From assembly GCA_023439425.1 (NCBI GenBank), contig JAEXNZ010000311.1:1-12347 (forward strand): a stretch of 12,347 nt of DNA. The letters are read 5' to 3'. Below are positions 1 to 7,007 of this stretch, one piece after another. The notes beneath the pieces are model-generated. The model was not told the origin of the DNA. It worked only from the letters and a program-made list of their open reading frames with translations, and searched no databases. This DNA comes from Pseudomonadota bacterium. GTDB lineage: Bacteria > Pseudomonadota > Gammaproteobacteria > Xanthomonadales > Xanthomonadaceae. The number at the start of each line of letters is the position of its first letter. Position 1 is the stretch's first letter. Position numbers and translations under genes: made by a program.

Positions 1-3000
1 CAGGTGGGGCTGGGCGCGCGCGTGACAGCGCCTGCAGCACCCGCGCCCCGGCCGGTGGCCGCGGCCGTGCGGATTGGCCTCCACACCCGAGCCCTGTCCG
101 GGCTCCCGGTAGAGGCGTCCGTGCATGTGCCGGTCGAGGTGAACCTGGCCGATGCCGTTGCCCTGGACGCCAGCGTGGACGCAACGCTGGAAGCCGATGA
201 AGCGCTGCGCGCGAGTGTGGTCGCCAGCGTCGACGGCAGCGCGGATCTGCACGCCGTGCAGGCGCAGGTGCAGGTTGCTGATCGCAATGACAAGCTCGTA
301 GCAGCCGACGTAAGCGTGCAGACCAGCGCGCTGCAGAACAACCGGCAGGGACTCCTGGGTGGCCTGCTGGGCGGCGTGGGTGACCTCGCCACCGTGGTCG
401 GTGGCGTGGTCCAGAACGTCGGTAGCACGGTAGCCGGCTCGGGACTGCTCGGTGACCTGGGCAATGGCCTTGGCAATACGGTCGGCGATCTCGGCGGAGT
501 GGTGGGCAGCGTTGGCAGCGGTCTGGGCGGCGGTGTGGTCAACGCGCTGCCGCCGGGCAGCCCGAAGGCTCCGGCCGCGAGTGATCCGAACGCCGGCCTC
601 ATCATCGGCACCGGCGGCCTGACCGGCAATCTGAGCGAGCTGGTGGGACCGACCGCGCAGGGGCTGCTCGGCGGCGACGGCTATGTGCGCAACGGCAACC
701 TGGCGGTCAGCAGTGCCAACGTGATGCAGGCCTACTCGGTCACCAATGTGCTGGGCATACCGACCGTCAACCTGAGTCCGGTCGGCACGCTGCTGGACGG
801 ACTGGGCGGGGCCACCACCGGTGGCAACTCGCACCTGACCCTGATCGGCGGCGTCACCTCCGACAGCTACATCTACAACATCAACAACGGCGACCCCAAC
901 GGCCTGCTCGGCCTGATCCTGCCGGGCCAGGCCCCGGCGTGGGCCAGCAAGTGCGTGGACCTGCTGGTGGCCGACATCGACTGCTGGGCGCTAAATCCGG
1001 CACAGGACTACCAGGTGCTGATGGGCGACGGAGCCTATGCCAACGGTTCGCGCGAAGTGGTGATCGGTGCCAATGCGCGGCATGAGCTGCCGCAGGTCGA
1101 CGCCAACGTGGCGTTCCCGGGCGCGGGTGTGAACGACCCGACCGATCCGACCGGTGTGCCCACGGCCGACTACGCGGCGCGCATGGGCCATTCCGTGGTG
1201 GTGGGCGACAGCGCGGTCGGCACCGCCAATGGCCAGGTGCTGCTGGGAGCCGAGGCGCGCTCCACCCAGGCCAACAGCGTGGCGCTGGGCTTCCGCAGCG
1301 TGGCCGACCGCGGTGCGCAGGCGGCCTACAGCGCGTATGGTTTGACTGCGTCGCAGGTCTCGTCGGGTGAAGTTTCGGTAGGTTTTGCCGGCGGCGAGCG
1401 CCAGATCAGCAACGTGGCCGCCGGCAGCGCCGGCACCGATGCCGTGAACGTCGCGCAACTGCAGGGAGCCATCTCGCAGATCAGCGCGGCGGCCGACATC
1501 TTCGCGGTGTCCTACGACGATGACGGCACCGGCCAGCCGAACTACGCCAGGGTGACCCTGGGCAACGGGGCGGGTCCGACCACGGTGACCAACCTCGCTG
1601 CTGGCGCGGTCAACGCAGGCAGCAGTGACGCGGTCAACGGCGCGCAGCTGTTCGCGGCCAACCAGGCGGTGTCCACCCATCTCGGCGGCGGCTCGACGCT
1701 GGATGCCAACGGCAATGTGACCGCGCCGACCTACACCATCAACTCGGTGTCCAGCACCGGCGTGGTCACGCCCGGCACCTACACCAACGTCGGCAGCGCG
1801 TTCGATGCAGTGAGCCTGTCGTTGGCCAACGTAGCCGAGCAGACCGACACGGTGGACCGGCTCGCGGTGAAGTACGACGTGGATGGCAGTGGCAATGCAG
1901 TCAGCCGGGTCAGCCTGGTCGGTGACGGCAGCGGGGCAGGGGTGGCGATCGGCAATCTCGCCGCGGGCCAGATCACTGCCAGCAGCACCGAAGCGATCAA
2001 TGGCGGGCAGCTGTTCCAGACCCACAGCACGTTGGCGGCGTTCTTCGGCGGCAGCACTGCGTTCGATGGCGGCTCGGGCGCGTGGACGCCGCCCAGCTTC
2101 GCGATCTCCTCGTTTGGCATCAGCGGCAGCAGCAGCACCGACGTCTATGCCGACGTTACCTCGGCCTTCGCCGCGGTGGATGCGTCGCTGACCACCCTCA
2201 ACACGCGCATCAACCAGATGCCGCGCCTGCCATCCACCTCCAGCCCTTACTTCCAGGTCAATTCGACCAAGGCGGCCGCCGATGCCAGCGGCACTGACAG
2301 CATCGCGGTCGGCGGCGTCGCCAGCGCCAGCGGTGCCGGCAGCATCGCCATCGGCGACACCGCGTCCGCAACGGCGGCCAACAGCGTGGCACTGGGGGCC
2401 GGTTCGGTCGCCGACCGCGACAACGCCGTGTCAGTGGGCAGCGCCGCCGCCACCCGTCAGATCACCAACGTGGGCGACGGCACCGAAGCCACCGACGCGG
2501 TCAACCTGCGCCAGCTGCAGGCATCGCAGCAGGGAACGCTGCGCTATGACACCACCGTGCAGGGTGACACCAACTACAACAGCGTTACCCTCGGCGCACC
2601 CGGCGGCGGCACCACCGTGGTGCACAACGTCGGCCCTGGAACCGCAGGCACCGATGCGGTCAACGTCGACCAGCTGCGTGCTGGCATGAACCAGACCCTG
2701 GATGCGTCCAAGGCCTATACCGATGAACGCATGGGCGGTTTCGACCGTGATCTGCGCCGCACCGACAACCGGGCCTCGGCCGGCGTTGCCAGCGCGATGG
2801 CGACGGCGGGATTGCCGCAGCCTTCCGAAGCCGGGCGCAGCATGGTCGCCGTGGCGGCAGGCAGCTACAACGGTGAGTCGGGTCTGGCCGTAGGCCTGTC
2901 TGGTGTGTCCCAGGGCGGGCGCTGGATCTACAAGGCCAGCGGGTCCACCAACAGCCGCGGCGAAGGCGGTGTGTCGGTGGGCGCAGGTTTCCAATGGTGA
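1..3000 (+). CDS. Trimeric autotransporter adhesin (YadA-like), 5' end missing
   Basis: Surface adhesin of the type Vc secretion class; its C-terminus forms the outer-membrane barrel as a trimer. The frame is open from base 1 with no stop upstream and no signal peptide, so the start lies outside the window. Numbering from the GTG at 4 (998 residues): residues 1-110 are Ala/Val-rich; 116-182 are a Gly/Val/Leu-rich low-complexity stretch. YadA-type head repeats (SVALG, SIAIG motifs) occur at about 397-465 and 763-815. Neck motifs of the form NVxxGxxxTDAVNxxQL lie near 470, 530, 651, 822 and 875. Two stalk units of about 120 residues are tandem (about 500-619 and 620-740), and a partial third starts near 846. 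The YadA anchor covers about 897-998 and ends in the terminal aromatic residue (FQW) expected of an outer-membrane barrel. Two cysteines (317 and 327) are unusual in such a passenger. Family assignment is secure; the ligand is unknown. A TpgA-like gene follows after 17 bases. Confidence 0.93.
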   Translation, partial: QVGLGARVTAPAAPAPRPVAAAVRIGLHTRALSGLPVEASVHVPVEVNLADAVALDASVDATLEADEALRASVVASVDGSADLHAVQAQVQVADRNDKLVAADVSVQTSALQNNRQGLLGGLLGGVGDLATVVGGVVQNVGSTVAGSGLLGDLGNGLGNTVGDLGGVVGSVGSGLGGGVVNALPPGSPKAPAASDPNAGLIIGTGGLTGNLSELVGPTAQGLLGGDGYVRNGNLAVSSANVMQAYSVTNVLGIPTVNLSPVGTLLDGLGGATTGGNSHLTLIGGVTSDSYIYNINNGDPNGLLGLILPGQAPAWASKCVDLLVADIDCWALNPAQDYQVLMGDGAYANGSREVVIGANARHELPQVDANVAFPGAGVNDPTDPTGVPTADYAARMGHSVVVGDSAVGTANGQVLLGAEARSTQANSVALGFRSVADRGAQAAYSAYGLTASQVSSGEVSVGFAGGERQISNVAAGSAGTDAVNVAQLQGAISQISAAADIFAVSYDDDGTGQPNYARVTLGNGAGPTTVTNLAAGAVNAGSSDAVNGAQLFAANQAVSTHLGGGSTLDANGNVTAPTYTINSVSSTGVVTPGTYTNVGSAFDAVSLSLANVAEQTDTVDRLAVKYDVDGSGNAVSRVSLVGDGSGAGVAIGNLAAGQITASSTEAINGGQLFQTHSTLAAFFGGSTAFDGGSGAWTPPSFAISSFGISGSSSTDVYADVTSAFAAVDASLTTLNTRINQMPRLPSTSSPYFQVNSTKAAADASGTDSIAVGGVASASGAGSIAIGDTASATAANSVALGAGSVADRDNAVSVGSAAATRQITNVGDGTEATDAVNLRQLQASQQGTLRYDTTVQGDTNYNSVTLGAPGGGTTVVHNVGPGTAGTDAVNVDQLRAGMNQTLDASKAYTDERMGGFDRDLRRTDNRASAGVASAMATAGLPQPSEAGRSMVAVAAGSYNGESGLAVGLSGVSQGGRWIYKASGSTNSRGEGGVSVGAGFQW

Positions 3001-3017
3001 GGCCAGGGGAGACAGCC

Positions 3018-3857
3018 ATGAAAACGCAGATCGCACACGACACCGCACTGATGCGCTCGCTGGGTCTGGCGCTGGCCACGCTGCTGTTCAGCGCCTGTGC
3101 CACCCATGCGCCCATGCAGGGATCCGATGCAGGCGCAGCCGTCGCCTTCCCCGACACGGCCAAGGCCTCGCCGAAAGGCGGACTGTTCATCAATCTCGAC
3201 AATCTGAGGCAGTACGCGCGTGGCATGAGCAAACGCCAGTTGTACGGACTGTTGGGCACGCCGCACTTCAATGAAGGCATGTGGGGCGTGCGGGAATGGA
3301 ATTACCTGTTCAATTTTCGCAGTCAGCCCAACGGCGACTACTTCTCCTGCCAGTTCCAGGTGCACTTCGACCGCAATGGGATCGCCCAGGAGAGCTACTG
3401 GAAGCCGCAATCCTGCGCGGCAATGCTGCAGGCGGGTAACGCTGCGCCGGTCGCATCTGCTGCGCAGCCGCTACCCGCGCAGCCGTTGGCGCTTCAGGCT
3501 GACGCATTGTTTGGCTTCGACAGCGACAGCTTGACCGCGCAGGGACGTCGCAGCGTCGATGCGCTGGTGCAGCGCATAAGAGCGGCCAGCGAGGTGCAGA
3601 TGATTGCGGTCACAGGCTACACCGACCGCATTGGCGCGGACGACTACAACCAGAATCTGTCGCAGCGTCGGGCCGAGGCGGTGCGCGCGGCACTGATTGC
3701 GGGCGGCGTGCCGTCAACGGCCATCGTGGCCGAAGGCCGTGGTGAAACCGCACCGCTGGTGGTCTGCACACAACCCGCGAGCGACGCGTTGATCGACTGC
3801 CTTGCGCCAAACCGGCGCGTGGAGATATCCGGCATCGCGCAGCTGGCAGGAAAATAG
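3018..3857 (+). CDS. tpgA: TpgA-like lipoprotein (BamE/OmlA-like plus OmpA-like peptidoglycan-binding domain)
   Basis: Predicted periplasmic lipoprotein of 279 residues that links the outer membrane, and probably the upstream adhesin, to peptidoglycan. Start: ATG at 3018 behind AGGGGAGA (3005-3012); an in-frame ATG at 2994 lies inside the adhesin's last codons and has no such site. Residues 1-27 are a lipoprotein signal with lipobox FSAC (Cys27). Residues about 58-135 resemble the SmpA/OmlA (BamE) fold (GMSKRQLYGLLGTP, then FQVHFDRNGIAQ). A Pro/Ala linker leads to an OmpA C-terminal domain at about 160-272, with GYTDRIGADDYNQNLSQRR carrying Asp203 and Arg218, the positions that bind diaminopimelate in OmpA. 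Cys250 and Cys261 match the disulfide pair of E. coli OmpA. This domain order directly downstream of a trimeric autotransporter is that of TpgA, described with AtaA in Acinetobacter sp. Tol 5. Fold is secure; the TpgA role is inferred from domain order and position. Confidence 0.85.
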   Translation: MKTQIAHDTALMRSLGLALATLLFSACATHAPMQGSDAGAAVAFPDTAKASPKGGLFINLDNLRQYARGMSKRQLYGLLGTPHFNEGMWGVREWNYLFNFRSQPNGDYFSCQFQVHFDRNGIAQESYWKPQSCAAMLQAGNAAPVASAAQPLPAQPLALQADALFGFDSDSLTAQGRRSVDALVQRIRAASEVQMIAVTGYTDRIGADDYNQNLSQRRAEAVRAALIAGGVPSTAIVAEGRGETAPLVVCTQPASDALIDCLAPNRRVEISGIAQLAGK

Positions 3858-4197
3858 CAGGAAGTTAATCGATGCCGGACAGTAAAGTATCTCCCAAGCT
3901 CTTGTTTTCGTTCGTCTTTAAAAGGAAGTTAATGCTGCGTAACGATAAACAGTTTCGCCCTTTCAGTTCCATCACACCCGCGTCACGGCAAAGCGACGAA
4001 TGTGCGCACCGTACGGGGGGGAAGTCGTTGGACCGAATACGTATCCATGCATGGAGTTCAGGTCGCATGGGTGCAGAGCTTGACCTGGCTCGCTGTCGGC
4101 CGCGGGATGTCTCCCCCGTCATCGCTGAGGGAGCAGCGAGCCAGGTCATCTGTTTTGGCAGCAGGTAGATCCAACAGCAGTGCGACGGACGACGAAC
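3858..4197. other. Convergent intergenic region with AT-rich stretch and hairpin
   Basis: This gap of 340 bases lies between the tpgA-like gene (plus) and the acid phosphatase gene (minus), which converge. Bases about 3860-3960 are clearly richer in A and T than the rest of the window. The 11-mer AGGAAGTTAAT occurs twice (3859-3869 and 3923-3933), each time just ahead of an ATG. TCCATGCATGGA (4044-4055) is a perfect palindrome, and a 15-bp hairpin lies at 4081-4148. Open frames on both strands (plus 3872-4168, minus 3865-4149) match nothing I recognise. I see no clear gene; termination or a small RNA are the likeliest uses. Confidence 0.5.
4081..4148 (+). terminator. Large hairpin, possible terminator between convergent genes
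   Basis: The arms 4081-4095 and 4134-4148 are perfect 15-base complements (TGACCTGGCTCGCTG and its reverse complement). Inside, CTCCC (4111-4115) can pair with GGGAG (4129-4133), extending the structure past a bulge. On the plus strand the right arm is followed by ATCTGTTTTGG, a weak T-run; on the minus strand no T-run follows. It is 224 bases past the tpgA-like stop, far for its own terminator, so it could instead end a small RNA made in this gap. Confidence 0.35.
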
Positions 4198-5067
4198 CTA
4201 TTCGACGCCGACAATCTTCACCTTCAACGCAGCCGCTTCGCTTTCGCAGTCGGTTGCAGGAACGCCCGCACCACGCAGCGCATCAATCTCGGCACGCGCC
4301 GCTTTCATGTCTGCCAGGAAATCCGCATTGGCGTGCAGCTTCGCCACCGCACCGGCCGCCACCGCGCGGCCCTGCAGCACATCACTCTGCCAATGCGCGT
4401 TGCAGATCAGGCGGTTCTCGCCAAACGCACGGCCACGGGCCAATATCGCATCGGCCTGGTCGGGACTGAGTTCGGTCAGGATCAACGCCCAGGCCCAGCT
4501 CACTGCCGTATGTCCTGAAGGATAGGAGCCATCCTTGCGCAGCGCGTCCTCGTCGCCGGGCGCGCAGGTGCTTTCCTTGTAGAACACGAACGGTCGCGTG
4601 CGCTTGTAGTGGTCCTTGGCCGCATACGTTGCGAGGCCGGCGTCGACCATGCTCCGCTGCAGCAGCAGGTACAGGCGTGGCGTGTCGGCCTTGCTGACCG
4701 GCACACCGAGCGCACACGAGAACGTGCTGGCCACCTGCGGAAAGTCGAGGTTGGCATCACGCGTGGCCAGCGCGTAGCGCGGGGTGCCGCGCAGCTTGCG
4801 TGCGGCAGCATGCGTGGCCTGGTCGCGGGCGAAAGAGGCGCTGCCCTTGGCGGGCGGCGGCGGCAACAGGGCCAGACTGTCAGGCAGGTTGCGACCGAGG
4901 TAGCCTGCCGGAACGCCGGGGCGTATTTCAGGAACTGGGGAAGGGGCCGCCGCGGTTGGCGGTACCGCGGCGGCCGTTGGTTCCAATGGACCCGTCGCGC
5001 ACGCGGACAGGACGGAACAGACCAGCACGGCGCTGAAGGGGGCCAGACGACGGCTGGGTGTGCGCAT
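4198..5067 (-). CDS. Class A non-specific acid phosphatase (PAP2 superfamily), lipoprotein
   Basis: Predicted phosphomonoesterase of 289 residues acting outside the cytoplasm, releasing phosphate from organic esters. All three signature parts of the PAP2/class A acid phosphatase site are present: K151-x6-R158-P159, PSGH at 183-186, and R219-x5-H225-x3-D229 (RLICNAHWQSD). In the family the two histidines are the nucleophile and the proton donor. The N-terminus is a lipoprotein signal with lipobox LSAC (Cys23) and Ala at +2, which predicts outer-membrane retention, followed by a Pro/Ala-rich tether to about residue 50. Many class A relatives (PhoN, PhoC) are soluble periplasmic enzymes, so the lipid anchor is a variation. 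Start: the ATG at 5067 follows AAGGAAGG (complement of 5073-5080) and begins the signal peptide; the in-frame ATG at 5097 would bury it. It stands alone, convergent with the tpgA-like gene. Substrate is not predictable. Confidence 0.9.
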   Translation of the reverse strand: MRTPSRRLAPFSAVLVCSVLSACATGPLEPTAAAVPPTAAAPSPVPEIRPGVPAGYLGRNLPDSLALLPPPPAKGSASFARDQATHAAARKLRGTPRYALATRDANLDFPQVASTFSCALGVPVSKADTPRLYLLLQRSMVDAGLATYAAKDHYKRTRPFVFYKESTCAPGDEDALRKDGSYPSGHTAVSWAWALILTELSPDQADAILARGRAFGENRLICNAHWQSDVLQGRAVAAGAVAKLHANADFLADMKAARAEIDALRGAGVPATDCESEAAALKVKIVGVE

Positions 5068-5099
5068 GGTGACCTTCCTTGGACAGGGGTCAGCCAATC

Positions 5100-5146
5100 C
5101 CGCACCCGTACACCCGGTAAGGGAGGGCCCCGGTGTACGGGTGCGG
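5100..5146. repeat. 15-bp perfect inverted repeat upstream of the phosphatase gene
   Basis: Bases 5100-5114 and 5132-5146 are exact reverse complements (CCGCACCCGTACACC and GGTGTACGGGTGCGG), with a G/C-rich loop of 17 bases. It starts 33 bases before the phosphatase ATG, so it lies in that gene's leader or promoter. No T-run follows on either strand, which argues against a simple terminator. It lacks the GTAG head of the SMAG family. An operator, a leader structure or another repeat family are all possible. Confidence 0.55.
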
Positions 5147-5168
5147 AATGGCTGGTGCTACTTTCGAA

Positions 5169-5189
5169 GTTGCCGGAGACCCCGGCAAC
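5169..5189 (-). terminator. Possible terminator hairpin after the histidine kinase gene
   Basis: GTTGCCGG (5169-5176) and CCGGCAAC (5182-5189) form a perfect 8-bp stem with a 5-base loop. It begins 31 bases past the kinase stop codon, read on the minus strand, and is followed there by TTCGAAAG, a poor T-run. A second small hairpin, CTCAGTA/TACTGAG (5210-5216 and 5221-5227), encloses the kinase stop codon itself. The stem position fits a terminator, but the weak tail keeps the call tentative. Confidence 0.4.
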
Positions 5190-5219
5190 CGGCGTTCTAC
5201 TTACGCGGCCTCAGTAAAA

Positions 5220-6803
5220 CTACTGAGCCGCCGCTGCCGGGGCGCGCGTGCCGGGCACCGGGAAGCGCACTTCGATGCGGGTTCCGCCCAGCGGACTCTG
5301 GCTGACCTGCAGGCTGCCGCCGAGCAGCCGGGCGCGTTCTTCCATGCTGATCAATCCCAGCCCGGGCGCACGGGCGCTGCCGGAGGACGACATGCCCACG
5401 CCGTCATCGTCCACCCTCAGCACCACGTCGTTTCCCTGCACATTGATGCGCACGTCGGCGACGCTGGCACGGGCATGGCGGTCGACGTTGTTGAGTGCTT
5501 CCTGGACGATGCGGAACACGCTCAGTTCGCTGTCCTCACCCAGGCTGGGCGCGCAGTCGATGCTGCAGCACAGGCGCAGGCTGCCGCGCGCATTACGCTT
5601 GTTGCAGAACGCATCCAGCGCGCTGGCCAGGCCGGTGAAGCGCAGGATGCTGGGATGCAGTTCGTGCGAAATCGAGCGGATGTCGTTGGACACCGCCAAC
5701 AACTGGTCCTGCAGCTCGGTCACGATCGGGCGTTCGCGGTCAGGCAGCTGATGGCGCAGCGCGCTCATCCGGATCGAGATGGCCGCCAGTGACTGGTTGA
5801 TGTCATCGTGCAGATCGCGGGCAATGCGGGTGCGCTCTTCTTCCTGCACCACCAGCATGCGCCCGGTCACCTCGCCGAGTCGCTGGTAGGCGCGGTGAAG
5901 TTTGATGCGGCTGGACATCTTCTGGTCCGACAGTGCGCCCAGGAACAGCAGCGCAAGGCCCGTGCCTATGGTCCAGGCCTGCGCGGTAAGCAGATTGCGC
6001 TCCGGGCTCCAGAAGCCGAACGGTCCCAGGCCGTACTGTCCCAGCACGGTGCCCAGCGCCGCCACCAGCAGCATGCCGACCGATGCACCGGCCACGCCGA
6101 ACACAATGAGTGCCCAGACCAGGATCGGCACCGGTGCCAGCGACAGCAGCGGTGTCACCACCCCGTCGCGCCAGTCAACCGTCCACAGCAGTACCAGCAG
6201 CGCCAGCAGCACCGCCGCAAGCGCGGCGGCGTTCAGATGCCAGCCTTGCCGGCGCTGCGGTGAACGGAAGCAACGGCCCAGGTTGTATACCGCCGGGACC
6301 ACCAGCAGGTAGCTCACGGCATGGCCCAGCGCCAGCCCACGCAGGTCCTGGACACTGGAGATCCGGGCACCGTTGGCCAGCGCGTACCACCACGCGCAGC
6401 ACAGCGGCAGCAGCACGCAGCCCATCAGCAGGAAAAGGGTGAGGTCGCGATACCCTTCCAGCAGGGGACGCTGCTGCTGCCATCGCACCAGCGCCCAGGC
6501 AAACACCGCCACCATCGCAAACTCGCCCAGGCTGGTCAGCACCTGCGGGTACGCAGCCGCGGGTACCAGCAGCAGCGCCAACAGGCTGCCGGCCGTGGCG
6601 GCAAGCAGGGCCTCGCGCCATTGCTGCAGCGGCAGTGACAGCAGCCAGCCGAGCAGTAGTGGGCCTGGCAGCCAGAACAGGTGCAAGGACACGCCAGGCT
6701 GGGGGATCAGATAAGGAAGACACTGGCCCAGCAGACACCCCGCCAGCAGGGGCAGGGTACGCAGCAGCAGCCGACGCAGTTCGGCCGTGCCGGGCGCGTG
6801 CAT
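5220..6803 (-). CDS. MASE1-type membrane sensor histidine kinase (HisKA_3/NarX class)
   Basis: Inner-membrane sensor kinase of about 527 residues that should autophosphorylate on His and pass the phosphate to a NarL-type response regulator. The N-terminal ~290 residues hold about eight hydrophobic segments in the pattern of the MASE1 sensor region, with little periplasmic sequence, so the signal probably comes from or through the membrane. The dimerisation domain carries ERTRIARDLHDDINQSLA with the phosphorylated His332; the acidic residue after it and Gln336 match the HDxxxQ phosphatase motif. The ATPase domain has the N box (QEALNNVDRHA, about 434-444), VDDDGVGM (464-471) and GLGL (482-485). 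The start is uncertain: the ATG at 6803 begins just before the first hydrophobic segment but has only GGGG far upstream. An ATG at 6896 and a GTG at 6938 are in frame and no better supported. It is divergent from the AraC gene; the response regulator at 8123 is the likeliest partner. Confidence 0.88.
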   Translation of the reverse strand: MHAPGTAELRRLLLRTLPLLAGCLLGQCLPYLIPQPGVSLHLFWLPGPLLLGWLLSLPLQQWREALLAATAGSLLALLLVPAAAYPQVLTSLGEFAMVAVFAWALVRWQQQRPLLEGYRDLTLFLLMGCVLLPLCCAWWYALANGARISSVQDLRGLALGHAVSYLLVVPAVYNLGRCFRSPQRRQGWHLNAAALAAVLLALLVLLWTVDWRDGVVTPLLSLAPVPILVWALIVFGVAGASVGMLLVAALGTVLGQYGLGPFGFWSPERNLLTAQAWTIGTGLALLFLGALSDQKMSSRIKLHRAYQRLGEVTGRMLVVQEEERTRIARDLHDDINQSLAAISIRMSALRHQLPDRERPIVTELQDQLLAVSNDIRSISHELHPSILRFTGLASALDAFCNKRNARGSLRLCCSIDCAPSLGEDSELSVFRIVQEALNNVDRHARASVADVRINVQGNDVVLRVDDDGVGMSSSGSARAPGLGLISMEERARLLGGSLQVSQSPLGGTRIEVRFPVPGTRAPAAAAQ

Positions 6804-7007
6804 GCGGGGCACGTCCCCTGCACCCGGTCGACGCACGGTACGCGGACGGGTGCCCACACGGGATGCTTGACTGCCTGCCTGCACGTCGCACCTCATAAGC
6901 GGTTCGAAAGGCTTGTCGGCGCTGGATTCCGGTCGCACAATCGGTCCAATACAAGCAGGTTGCAGTGTCCCGCGCTATCCACTTTCCGACATGAACCCGG
7001 AGTTGGC

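Noticed and set aside
991..2025. Long open frame (344 codons) on the minus strand inside the adhesin gene
   Set aside because: It is antisense to a clearly coding, repeat-rich GC-rich gene; its translation shows no domain and simply mirrors the repeats.
2431..3410. Several minus-strand frames over the adhesin end and tpgA-like start
   Set aside because: They overlap two well-supported genes, have low-complexity Arg/Pro-rich translations and lack ribosome-binding sites.
3865..4149. Minus-strand frame of 94 codons in the convergent gap
   Set aside because: It has no recognisable domain or ribosome-binding site and runs through the hairpin.
4164..4185. GTAGATCC sequence as a further SMAG repeat
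   Set aside because: It has the GTAG head but no matching inverted arm follows, so it cannot form the required hairpin.
6681..7007. 109-codon upstream extension of the AraC regulator
   Set aside because: The frame is open only as a shadow of the kinase gene; the ATG at 7008 has a good ribosome-binding site and fits the family start.
6804..7007. Sigma-70 promoters in the kinase/AraC divergent gap
   Set aside because: No -35/-10 pair with acceptable spacing was convincing in either direction, although a promoter must lie there.
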